Assembly (NCBI GenBank): GCA_964403185.1
Contig: CAYOFK010000026.1
Location: forward strand, 1-22,694
Source: CAYOFK01 sp964403185
GTDB taxonomy: Bacteria; Bacteroidota; Bacteroidia; Bacteroidales; VadinHA17
Reading direction: 5' to 3'
DNA: 22,694 nt
Part shown: positions 7,560-14,642 of the stretch, one piece after another
Position numbering within the stretch: position 1 is the stretch's first letter
How the letters are laid out: every line of letters starts with the position of its first letter
Notes under the pieces: generated by a model
What the model saw: the letters and a program-made list of their open reading frames with translations, nothing else
The model's database searches: none
What the model was told of the DNA's origin: nothing
Made by a program: the position numbers and the translations under genes

Positions 7560-7576
7560 ACAATTTGTAATCTGCA

Positions 7577-7609
7577 TTGCTTTAATTCATCATCCTTTAA
7601 GTATATTTG
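7577..7609 (+). promoter_or_regulatory. Candidate Bacteroidota promoter for dnaX
   Basis: TATATTTG at 7602-7609 fits the -7 consensus TAnnTTTG, with TTG at 7577-7579 as the -33 element and a 22-bp spacer. It overlaps the TTG that would begin the longest frame at 7607, which argues for the downstream dnaX start at 7679. Confidence 0.55.
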
Positions 7610-7678
7610 CACGAGTATGTAACAGCCCGCTCAAAGATTGGTTCTGAGAGGGAATTTAACCGGAATCTACATTGTTAT

Positions 7679-9436
7679 ATGGAAAATTTCATCGTTTCAG
7701 CACGGAAGTACCGGCCGGTAAACTTTGATGCAGTAGTTGGACAGAAAACGGTCACTACCACACTGCAGAATGCCATTAAATCAAAGCATCTGGCTCAGGC
7801 CTATTTATTTTGCGGGCCAAGGGGAGTGGGCAAAACAACCTGTGCCAGGATCCTTGCCAGGACTATTAATTGTGAAAACATAACCGGTAACACAGAGGCA
7901 TGTGATCAGTGTGAATCCTGTCAGTCCTTTAATGAATCCCGGTCATTCAATATACATGAACTGGATGCTGCATCCAATAATTCGGTTGATGATATCCGGA
8001 ATCTGATTGAGCAGGTTCGAATCCCTCCACAGGTAGGAAACTTCAGCATCTATATCATTGATGAGGTCCATATGCTCTCTGCTCAGGCCTTTAATACATT
8101 TCTTAAAACCCTTGAAGAACCACCTGCTCATGCCATCTTCATCCTGGCAACCACAGAAAAACATAAGATCATCCCAACAATATTATCGCGCTGTCAGATT
8201 TTTGATTTTAACCGCATCAGATTGGATGATATTGTCAGCCGTCTTCAATATGTTGCCGAAAAAGAAAATATCCAGGCTGAACAGGACGCCTTACATATCA
8301 TTGCCCTGAAAGCTGACGGGGCCATGCGTGATGCCCTCTCAATTTTTGACCAGATTGTTAGTTTCTCAGGTGTCAATATCAGTTACCTGAATGTGATTGA
8401 GAATCTGAATGTTCTTGATTATGAATACTATTTCAAGCTGACACAGACCTTTCTGGAAGCAGAAAGTGCGCAAAGCCTGCTGCTGCTTGATGAAATCATT
8501 TCCAAGGGATTTGATCCGCATCATCTCATTACCGGACTAAGTAGCCACCTGAGGGATATACTGGTATGTAAAGATCCGGCTACAGTGCAGTTACTGGATG
8601 CCAGCGCAAGTTTCCGTGAGCGCTATCTTACCCAGGCTCAAGCCTGTGAGCCTGATTTTTTATTTAAAGCCCTTGATGCTCTCAGTTCGGCAGATGTACA
8701 ATACAGGATGAGTAAAAATCCGAGATTGTTGACCGAACTGACCCTGATCCGCTGCTGCAGGATTACAGATGGTCCCTCTCAAAAAAAAAAGGCTGAACCA
8801 GAGAAATCATCAGGCCGGCAACCGCCAGTCGTGCCCGGCAGTGATGCAAAGGAAGAGCCGTCAGAATCAAAAAGTGACCCGGGATATGTATCAGAACCGC
8901 CAACAAAATCACCAACAGACCTGCCAAAAGAATTAAAAAGACCGGACCCTGTCCAGTATGCACCGCGTACCACTTCAATCAAAGCAGGCCTGAATGGGGC
9001 AGGGGCTGTAAAAAACGAACCGGATAAAGAGCAGATACAGGCATCCGGAAACCGGACAAAAAGAGAAGAATCTTTTACCCAGGACCAATTGATAGAGAAA
9101 TGGATGGAATATTCTGAACGGATACGTGAGAATAAACCCCGTTTGGCCACGGCACTTAAAACACAAACTCCCAAAATTGAAAAGGATGGTCTCATTGTTG
9201 TGGAAATGGAAAACAGCAATCAGAAAGACGATTTTGTTAACTATCTGAAGAACGAGATCCAGGAGTATTTAAAGCAGGCCCTGAAAAATGACAGGATACA
9301 TATAACGGCCATTGTGAAAGATGCAGGTCCCCTTGATCATAAACCGTATACCGAAGAAGAAAAATTCAGGCATTTAAGTGAAAAAAATCCAAACCTGCTT
9401 ACCTTGAAGAAAAAGCTTGGACTTGATTTTGAATGA
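7679..9436 (+). CDS. dnaX: DNA polymerase III subunits tau/gamma (clamp loader ATPase)
   Basis: 585 aa from ATG at 7679. MENFIVSARKYRP is the usual beginning of Bacteroidota DnaX, and a promoter element lies upstream of this start. DnaX is the motor of the clamp loader; tau also links polymerases and helicase. Visible elements: Walker A GPRGVGKT (46-53); Zn site C65, C75, C78, C81; Walker B YIIDEVHML (D128, E129); sensor-1 region ATTEKHKIIP; SRC motif 170-172 that supplies the trans arginine finger. AAA+ and collar domains run to about residue 362. A proline/lysine-rich linker (about 365-470) and the tau-specific C-terminal domain follow. An A10 tract at the start of the linker (8781-8790) predicts a second, short product of about 372 aa. 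Confidence 0.96.
   Translation: MENFIVSARKYRPVNFDAVVGQKTVTTTLQNAIKSKHLAQAYLFCGPRGVGKTTCARILARTINCENITGNTEACDQCESCQSFNESRSFNIHELDAASNNSVDDIRNLIEQVRIPPQVGNFSIYIIDEVHMLSAQAFNTFLKTLEEPPAHAIFILATTEKHKIIPTILSRCQIFDFNRIRLDDIVSRLQYVAEKENIQAEQDALHIIALKADGAMRDALSIFDQIVSFSGVNISYLNVIENLNVLDYEYYFKLTQTFLEAESAQSLLLLDEIISKGFDPHHLITGLSSHLRDILVCKDPATVQLLDASASFRERYLTQAQACEPDFLFKALDALSSADVQYRMSKNPRLLTELTLIRCCRITDGPSQKKKAEPEKSSGRQPPVVPGSDAKEEPSESKSDPGYVSEPPTKSPTDLPKELKRPDPVQYAPRTTSIKAGLNGAGAVKNEPDKEQIQASGNRTKREESFTQDQLIEKWMEYSERIRENKPRLATALKTQTPKIEKDGLIVVEMENSNQKDDFVNYLKNEIQEYLKQALKNDRIHITAIVKDAGPLDHKPYTEEEKFRHLSEKNPNLLTLKKKLGLDFE
8781..8796 (+). promoter_or_regulatory. Predicted programmed slippage/-1 frameshift site in dnaX
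   Basis: Ten A residues at 8781-8790 are followed by GGC TGA in the -1 frame (TGA at 8794-8796). The heptamer A AAA AAG at 8785-8791 lies in the same codon register as the E. coli dnaX shift site. A -1 slip, or one extra A in the mRNA, would give residues 1-371 plus Gly and stop: a gamma-like protein without the tau domain. No strong stimulatory Shine-Dalgarno sequence is seen upstream. A weak GCCGG/CCGGC dyad lies downstream at 8814-8839. Confidence 0.7.
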
Positions 9437-9483
9437 CTTATGACTCTCAGGGAGCGTGTGTATCAACAACTGTTTATCATTGT

Positions 9484-9510
9484 TTTGCACGGCTCGTTTT
9501 ATTAAATTTG
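9484..9510 (+). promoter_or_regulatory. Candidate Bacteroidota promoter for icd
   Basis: TAAATTTG at 9503-9510 is an exact TAnnTTTG match. A TTTG at 9484-9487 gives a 15-bp spacer, and an overlapping TTG just before it gives about 20 bp, inside the usual range. It lies inside the longest open frame, supporting the icd start at 9549. Confidence 0.5.
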
Positions 9511-9548
9511 TAAACTTATTTAACAACAATAAAATCAATCAAAAGATT

Positions 9549-10814
9549 ATGAACGGAGAAAAAATCAGCTTTCAAAACGGAATTATTAACGTTCCTGATT
9601 TCCCAATTATACCATTTATTGAAGGCGATGGAACAGGGCCGGATATATGGGCAGCTTCGGTGAAAGTTTTCGATGCAGCTGTTGAAAAAGCGTATCAGGG
9701 TAAGAAAAAAATCATGTGGAAAGAAGTGTTGGCGGGACAGAAATCATTTGATACTTCCGGAGAATGGCTCCCTCGTGAGACCCTTGATACAATTTCAGAA
9801 TACAGGGTAGCCATAAAAGGTCCTCTTACCACTCCCGTTGGAGGGGGTATTCGATCCCTGAATGTTGCCCTGCGTCAGAAACTCGATCTGTATGTTTGCC
9901 TGAGGCCTGTGCGTTACTATAATGGCGTGCCTTCACCTGTGAAAGATCCCACTACAACGGATATGGTTATTTTCAGAGAAAACTCAGAAGATATATATGC
10001 CGGTGTGGAGTGGATGAGCGGGACCAGGGAGAATGAAAAAGTCATGAATTTTCTTGTGAAGAAAATGGGTGTCTCCCAGATCCGGTTTCCTGAAACCACT
10101 TCCATTGGTGTGAAACCCATATCCAAACAAGGGACCGAACGACTTGTGAGAGCCGCTATTGAGCATGCCATTGAGGAGGGACGTCCCTCTGTTACAATTG
10201 TGCATAAGGGAAACATAATGAAGTTTACAGAAGGCCAGTTTAAACAATGGGGATACGATCTGGCTGAACGTGAGTTTGCCGGTCAAACATTCAGCTGGCA
10301 GCAATACGACCGTATCAGGGAAGAACATGGTACCGACGCGGCAAACAAAGCTCAGAACGAAGCGCTTGAGGCCGGCAAAGTTCTGGTTAAGGATGTGATC
10401 GCAGATGCCTTTTTACAGCAGATCCTGACCAGACCCGGAGAGTACTCCGTTATTGCAACAATGAACCTGAACGGGGATTATATTTCTGATGCACTTGCAG
10501 CCATTGTTGGTGGAATTGGCATTGCGCCGGGAGCAAACATCAACTACGAAACCGGACATGCCATCTTCGAGGCCACACATGGGACGGCTCCAAAATATGC
10601 AGGATTGGATAAAGTTAATCCCGGATCACTTATTTTATCGGGAATGATGATGTTTCGATACATGGGCTGGAAAGAAGTCGCAGAACTGATTATTAAAGGA
10701 TTGGAAAAATCCATACAAAATAAGCATGTGACGTATGATTTTGAAAGACTCATGGACGACGCCACCCTGTTGAAATGTTCAGAGTTTGGAGATGAAATCA
10801 TTAAGAATATGTAA
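9549..10814 (+). CDS. icd: Isocitrate dehydrogenase, NADP-dependent (E. coli type)
   Basis: 421 aa from ATG at 9549. It oxidatively decarboxylates isocitrate to 2-oxoglutarate in the TCA cycle. The family core is clear: FIEGDGTGPDIW, GPLTTPVGGGIRSLNVALRQ containing the substrate serine S103 (phosphorylated in E. coli Icd), ENSEDIYAG (Y150) and IVHKGNIMKFTEG (K220). NADP preference is supported by K349 and Y350 in HGTAPKYAG together with Y396 and R400, each aligning with the E. coli residues K344, Y345, Y391 and R395. The frame is open upstream to 9456, but a -7 promoter element lies inside that extension and family alignment starts near residue 1 of the shorter form. No AceK kinase is encoded here. 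It is followed 38 bp later by the ferritin gene. Confidence 0.96.
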   Translation: MNGEKISFQNGIINVPDFPIIPFIEGDGTGPDIWAASVKVFDAAVEKAYQGKKKIMWKEVLAGQKSFDTSGEWLPRETLDTISEYRVAIKGPLTTPVGGGIRSLNVALRQKLDLYVCLRPVRYYNGVPSPVKDPTTTDMVIFRENSEDIYAGVEWMSGTRENEKVMNFLVKKMGVSQIRFPETTSIGVKPISKQGTERLVRAAIEHAIEEGRPSVTIVHKGNIMKFTEGQFKQWGYDLAEREFAGQTFSWQQYDRIREEHGTDAANKAQNEALEAGKVLVKDVIADAFLQQILTRPGEYSVIATMNLNGDYISDALAAIVGGIGIAPGANINYETGHAIFEATHGTAPKYAGLDKVNPGSLILSGMMMFRYMGWKEVAELIIKGLEKSIQNKHVTYDFERLMDDATLLKCSEFGDEIIKNM

Positions 10815-10852
10815 TTTACCTGAGTATTAATTCTAATCTTTTTAAACAAACC

Positions 10853-11368
10853 ATGTTATCATCAAAAGTTGAAGAACTATTAAACGCGCAAATTGAAAAG
10901 GAAACGTATTCCTCCCATTTATACCTGGCCATGGCCTCATGGTCAGAGAACAACGGTTATGAAGGAATCTCTCAATGGTTGTATGCACAAGCCGATGAAG
11001 AACGCCATCACACCATCCGATTCATCCGTTATGTGAATGAACGGGGCGGAAAGGCCATCATTTCTGAAATAAAAAAACCACCTGATTCCTATCCCGGAAT
11101 TAAGGAAGTCTTTGATGATGTGATGAACCACGAACAGTTTATTTCTGCTTCGATTAACGATATCGTTGCCTTGTGCATCAATGAGCATGATTATACCACC
11201 CATACCTGGTTGCAATGGTTTGTGGCTGAGCAAATTGAAGAGGAAGCATCTGTTCAGGCAATTACTGATAAACTCAAACTGGTGGGTGAACACAACATGT
11301 ATATGTTCGACAGGGACATCATGAGCATGCGTGAGTCCGGCTCCGGCACAGGGGAGCCTGGCACATAA
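10853..11368 (+). CDS. ftnA: Bacterial non-haem ferritin (FtnA type)
   Basis: 171 aa. It stores iron as a ferric mineral inside a 24-subunit shell in the cytoplasm. The ferroxidase residues match E. coli FtnA position by position: E17, Y24, E50, H53, E94, E126, Q127, E129 and E130, so both the diiron centre and the third iron site are intact. The four-helix bundle runs to about residue 160. The last ten residues, SGSGTGEPGT, are low-complexity and run straight into a GC-rich repeat-like intergenic stretch, so the natural C-terminus may have been altered. The ATG at 10853 has an A/T-rich leader with no Shine-Dalgarno sequence. The 38-bp gap after icd suggests that the two may share a transcript. 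Confidence 0.95.
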   Translation: MLSSKVEELLNAQIEKETYSSHLYLAMASWSENNGYEGISQWLYAQADEERHHTIRFIRYVNERGGKAIISEIKKPPDSYPGIKEVFDDVMNHEQFISASINDIVALCINEHDYTTHTWLQWFVAEQIEEEASVQAITDKLKLVGEHNMYMFDRDIMSMRESGSGTGEPGT

Positions 11369-11582
11369 GCGGGCAGGCTGAAGTCGAAGGAGGACCGGAG
11401 ACCTGCCAACGCTCGAAGGTCCCTGCCTGACCGGCAGACCGGGCTGGAACTGTTGAAGGTTTCAGGTTGACGGAAGTTGTTACGCAAACCTGCTTTTTGA
11501 CTTTCAACTTCTCCGATGGAATGAGAACGATCTGTCTGCTTTACAAATATCCACCTGTTATTCTGACGGATATTGATGCACC
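11369..11582. other. Intergenic repeat-like GC-rich segment between convergent genes
   Basis: 214 bp between the ends of the ferritin gene and the minus-strand membrane protein gene. The first half (about 11369-11460) is noticeably GC-richer than its surroundings and contains the hairpin CTGCC-TGACC-GGCAG at 11423-11437, followed by AC, which completes GGCAGAC at 11433-11439. Open frames on the minus strand here have unnatural composition and I reject them as genes. It looks like a member of an interspersed intergenic repeat family, which I cannot confirm from one window. Confidence 0.35.
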
Positions 11583-12443
11583 TTAACCAGTGGTACCATG
11601 CCCCGTTCCGGTCTGATAATTGTATTCCGATCCAAATATGCTGTGAGGAATGAAATACACCAGTAATGTGGCGATTCCGGCAAAGTAAACCGACCAGCGG
11701 TTTCGTCTGTCGCCCCTGTTAAGATATGCGGCAACCACCCAAAACAGCAATTCAACCACAACCTTGTTATCAGTCCAGTCATGTCCGAACGGAATACCGG
11801 ACCAATACACACCAAATGCATAATACTGCACCATGGGTCCAAATACAAAACCACCCAGGATGAATGAAATTAATGTACCCCATATCATCCATTTATAGTT
11901 GCCATTAACCAGGGCTTCCAAAACTGTTCGGATGGCAAAAGCCATGGAAATAAAGATGACCAGCACATGAATGAATAAAACCCAGCCAGGTACGGAGGCT
12001 TTGTAGCGTGCAAAAATTGGAGTGTCACCTGTAATTGAAACAGGTTCTTCTTCGTGGTCCGTAATGAAAACGAAAAATTCATATTTACCGGCCCGCTCCT
12101 GCAGACCTGGCAGTTCTGCACCTGTACCTTGTACCGATTCTGTCTCCCAACGCCTCCGGAATTCATATACACCAGATTCCATCTCAGCCACACTCCAGTC
12201 GTCATTCGATTTATACCGCCGGTATTTAACATGCCCTGTCACACCCTCAGGCACAGGATCAATAAGCATGATCTTCAGGTCTGTACCAATGTTTTCGCTT
12301 CTGAGGAATTTGAAATTCACTGTTCCTGAATTCGTTTCAAATTTGCCTTCAAGGGGATAGGTGGGGCCGGTTTTGTCCTGGTATGAAAGACAAACTATGG
12401 TGATTAAAACAGCCAGTACCCAAAAGATGACGGATCTTAACAT
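11583..12443 (-). CDS. Five-helix membrane protein of unknown function
   Basis: 286 aa. I do not recognise a named family. Residues 4-21 form an N-terminal hydrophobic helix (anchor or signal). Residues about 27-148 are a soluble, beta-rich domain, probably periplasmic, with FKFLRSENIGTDLKIMLIDP and GKYEFFVFITDHEEEPVSI. Four further hydrophobic helices lie at about 153-175, 184-203, 228-242 and 252-268. Between helices three and four is a striking aromatic/polar stretch, GPMVQYYAFGVYWSGIPFGH then DWTDNK, with a His, Asp and Lys at the membrane border that could be functional. It is divergent from tetR with 160 bp between the starts and convergent with ferritin. The start ATG is at 12441-12443. 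Whether TetR also controls it is open. Confidence 0.8.
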   Translation of the reverse strand: MLRSVIFWVLAVLITIVCLSYQDKTGPTYPLEGKFETNSGTVNFKFLRSENIGTDLKIMLIDPVPEGVTGHVKYRRYKSNDDWSVAEMESGVYEFRRRWETESVQGTGAELPGLQERAGKYEFFVFITDHEEEPVSITGDTPIFARYKASVPGWVLFIHVLVIFISMAFAIRTVLEALVNGNYKWMIWGTLISFILGGFVFGPMVQYYAFGVYWSGIPFGHDWTDNKVVVELLFWVVAAYLNRGDRRNRWSVYFAGIATLLVYFIPHSIFGSEYNYQTGTGHGTTG

Positions 12444-12533
12444 GTCAAAAGTGTTTATGGTTTGAGCGGGTAAAAATAATGCTTTTGTTTAAATCCAAAA
12501 CATTTAATATGTGATATTTTGCATAGAACCTTA

Positions 12534-12560
12534 TTTGTTTATAAATATTTTGTATATTTG
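12534..12560 (+). promoter_or_regulatory. Candidate Bacteroidota promoter for the tetR/efflux genes
   Basis: TATATTTG at 12553-12560 matches TAnnTTTG, with TTTG at 12534-12537 and a 15-bp spacer that is shorter than usual. The start codon follows 43 bp downstream, and a tandem repeat begins on the very next base, 12561. Confidence 0.5.
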
Positions 12561-12586
12561 ACCAGTTGGTTTAACCAGAAGGTTTA
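12561..12586 (+). promoter_or_regulatory. Tandem 13-bp repeats, candidate TetR operator
   Basis: ACCAGTTGGTTTA (12561-12573) and ACCAGAAGGTTTA (12574-12586) are adjacent and differ at two positions. Dyads are also present: ACCA-GT-TGGT and AACC-AGAA-GGTT. They sit between the -7 element and the tetR start, where a bound repressor would block initiation. This fits autoregulation, typical for TetR family genes, but binding is inferred. Confidence 0.5.
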
Positions 12587-12603
12587 TTTTTATTGTAATG
12601 TAA

Positions 12604-13230
12604 ATGATCAAAGCATCCGGCAAGGACCCATCATCGGAAACCAGGAAACAGATCCTGAATGCAGCCAGGAAAGTGTTTACAAAACATGGCTATGCAGGTG
12701 CCAGAATGCAGAAAATTGCCGATGAGGCCCGGATCAATAAAGCCCTGCTGCATTACCACTTCAGGAATAAAGAGACTCTTTTTGAGCATATCTTCATCGA
12801 AGCACTCCAAACTATTCAGCCAGCTTTATTGGATGTTCTCAACTCAGAAGTTCCTTTTTTTGATAAGATCAGAATGTTTTGTCAGGAATACATTGAAATG
12901 CTTCAGGCAAATGCTTTTATTATTGGATTTGTGGTAATGGAGGTCAACAGGAATCCGTTGCGACTGGTGGGGCATATTAAGAAAGCGGGATTGAAGGCCC
13001 CGGCCATAATGGTTAGGCAAATAAACCACGAAATAGAGAAAGGGAATATTAATGATATCAATCCCAATCAACTGATTATCAATATCATCTCCCTGTCGGT
13101 ATTTCCCTTCCTTGGGCGCCCCATTTTGAAGGGAATACTAAAGATTGAAGAATCAGAATTTGACGCACTGATTGAAGAACGTAAGAAAATGATCCCTGAA
13201 TGGGTAATAAGATCTATTGCGAAGAACTGA
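12604..13230 (+). CDS. TetR/AcrR family transcriptional regulator of the efflux locus
   Basis: 208 aa. The N-terminal TetR DNA-binding domain spans residues 12-58: TRKQILNAARKVFTKHGYAG, then MQKIADEARINKALLHYHFRNKETLF, with the helix-turn-helix at about 34-53. The C-terminal ligand domain is all-helical and diverged, as expected for sensors of varied small molecules. It is followed 80-110 bp later by TolC, HlyD and ABC-2 genes on the same strand. That content recalls CecR (YbiH) with ybhGFSR in enterobacteria, where the TetR protein controls a multidrug ABC exporter. The ATG at 12604 is chosen because the domain begins shortly after it; there is no Shine-Dalgarno sequence. Its ligand cannot be read from sequence. 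Confidence 0.9.
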   Translation: MIKASGKDPSSETRKQILNAARKVFTKHGYAGARMQKIADEARINKALLHYHFRNKETLFEHIFIEALQTIQPALLDVLNSEVPFFDKIRMFCQEYIEMLQANAFIIGFVVMEVNRNPLRLVGHIKKAGLKAPAIMVRQINHEIEKGNINDINPNQLIINIISLSVFPFLGRPILKGILKIEESEFDALIEERKKMIPEWVIRSIAKN

Positions 13231-13340
13231 TGCCGGTGTTCCGCATGATGGCAGTTTGTCAAAAGTTTTTAAGATACATGCCGGCTTTTCAAAATGTAAT
13301 TTTTGCACGTATGAACCAAGCTTACAAAATTTTCAAAAAA

Positions 13341-14642
13341 ATGAAACCCGGTATTTTCCTGATCGTACTCACAGAACTGCTTTCCACTACTGGGGGTGTG
13401 GTGGCGCAGGAGCCTGTTCTCCTTACAATAGACGAATGCTATGACCGGGCTGAAAAAGCCTATCCACTGAGAAAAAACAGGGCAACTTATGAACAGGAAT
13501 CTGAGTTGAAGGCAAAAAATATCAGCACCGGTTATTTTCCACAAATGACCTTCAATGCCGAAGCTAAATATCTGTCTGAGGTTATTGATCTCAACACAGT
13601 ATTGCCGATACCCGGATTCAGCATTCCATCACCACCAAAAGACCAGTTTAATTTTTTCGTCACCCTCAATCAGTTGATCTTTGACGGGGGCATCATTAAA
13701 AATAAAAAGGCCATTGAGGAATCCCTGGTACTGACAAACACACAGGCTTTGGAAGCAGATCTGTATCAGCTCAGAGGCAGGGTAAACCTGGTATATTTCA
13801 GCATTTTGTTTCAGCAATATAACGACAGTTTATTCGCACTTTCGGTGAAGGAACTCAAAGAGCGGATAAGAATTGGTAGTTCTGCAGTGCAAAACGGCAC
13901 CATGCTTCAGGCCGATTTGGATATTCTGAAGGCTGAGCAGGTGAGGCTGGAACAGAATATCATTGAGAATATATTCAACATCAGGAAGAGCCTCGGGTAT
14001 TTAGGAACATTAATAGATTCTGTTTTAACGGAGAACACCATTCTGACCAGACCCGGGATCATTCTGGATTTTGAATCGCCCATCAACCGACCGGAGACGA
14101 AACTTCTGACGTACCAGAAACAACAACTGGACCTGAAAAAGAAGCTGGCAACTTCAATGCGCATGCCAAAAATCTCAGGTTTTGGTCAGCTTGGCTACGG
14201 CCAGCCGGGCTTGAACCCTCTGAATGAGAACTTTGCCGGTTATTACATATTGGGTGTAAGATTGTCCTGGAATATTTTTGACTGGAACCAGGCCCGGCGC
14301 GATAAAGACGTCCTGGGCCTGAACCAGATGCGCCTCGATTACCAATTGGAAACTTTTAATCACAATCTCGATCTGGAATTGGGACGGGAACGCGAGGACA
14401 TTCAAAAGTTCAAAGCCATGATCCTGAAGGATGATGAATTGATCAGCCTGCGGGAAAGAATACTTTTGAGCTCTGCATCAAAACTCGATAACGGGGTATT
14501 ACAAGCTGCAGATTATGTCAGGGATTTTAACCAATGCATGACCGCACGCATAAAACAAAACATACATGAACTTTTCCTGCTCCAGGCAAAATTCAATTAC
14601 AGTACATTAAAAGGAAATACACTAAACAATGACGATCTATAA
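13341..14642 (+). CDS. TolC-like outer-membrane efflux channel protein
   Basis: 433 aa from the ATG at 13341, chosen because it opens a clean signal peptide, MKPGIFLIVLTELLSTTGG then VVAQ. The ATG at 13311 (443 aa) is an alternative; the longest frame, from 13200, overlaps tetR and is unlikely. The mature part has the repeated OEP pattern: two long helical hairpins with heptad-like leucines and alanines, and barrel strands such as FNFFVTLNQLIFDGG and YYILGVRLSWNIFDW, which are typical TolC family strand motifs. It would form the outer-membrane exit duct for the adjacent HlyD-ABC pump. Its stop overlaps the start of the adaptor gene by 14 bp, indicating one transcript and coupled translation. 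Confidence 0.9.
   Translation: MKPGIFLIVLTELLSTTGGVVAQEPVLLTIDECYDRAEKAYPLRKNRATYEQESELKAKNISTGYFPQMTFNAEAKYLSEVIDLNTVLPIPGFSIPSPPKDQFNFFVTLNQLIFDGGIIKNKKAIEESLVLTNTQALEADLYQLRGRVNLVYFSILFQQYNDSLFALSVKELKERIRIGSSAVQNGTMLQADLDILKAEQVRLEQNIIENIFNIRKSLGYLGTLIDSVLTENTILTRPGIILDFESPINRPETKLLTYQKQQLDLKKKLATSMRMPKISGFGQLGYGQPGLNPLNENFAGYYILGVRLSWNIFDWNQARRDKDVLGLNQMRLDYQLETFNHNLDLELGREREDIQKFKAMILKDDELISLRERILLSSASKLDNGVLQAADYVRDFNQCMTARIKQNIHELFLLQAKFNYSTLKGNTLNNDDL

Noticed and set aside
7456..7563. Extension of rpsF through the N block
   Set aside because: The residues are unknown placeholders and bS6 begins at the methionine encoded at 7453-7455.
7607..7678. N-terminal extension of DnaX starting at TTG
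   Set aside because: The TTG is part of the TATATTTG promoter element, and DnaX proteins of this phylum start MENFIVSARKYRP.
8779..9219. 146-codon minus-strand frame inside the dnaX linker
   Set aside because: It is antisense to the low-complexity proline/lysine linker; long open antisense frames are expected there.
9456..9548. N-terminal extension of isocitrate dehydrogenase
   Set aside because: A -7 promoter element lies inside it and the family alignment begins near the ATG at 9549.
11254..11507. Two overlapping minus-strand frames (77 and 62 codons) between ferritin and the membrane protein
   Set aside because: They overlap the ferritin 3' end and a GC-rich repeat-like segment; the products are rich in Ser, Pro, Arg and Cys and resemble translated repeat DNA.
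13200..13340. N-terminal extension of the TolC-like protein overlapping tetR
   Set aside because: It would place residues before a complete signal peptide; ATG at 13341 (or 13311) is more sensible.
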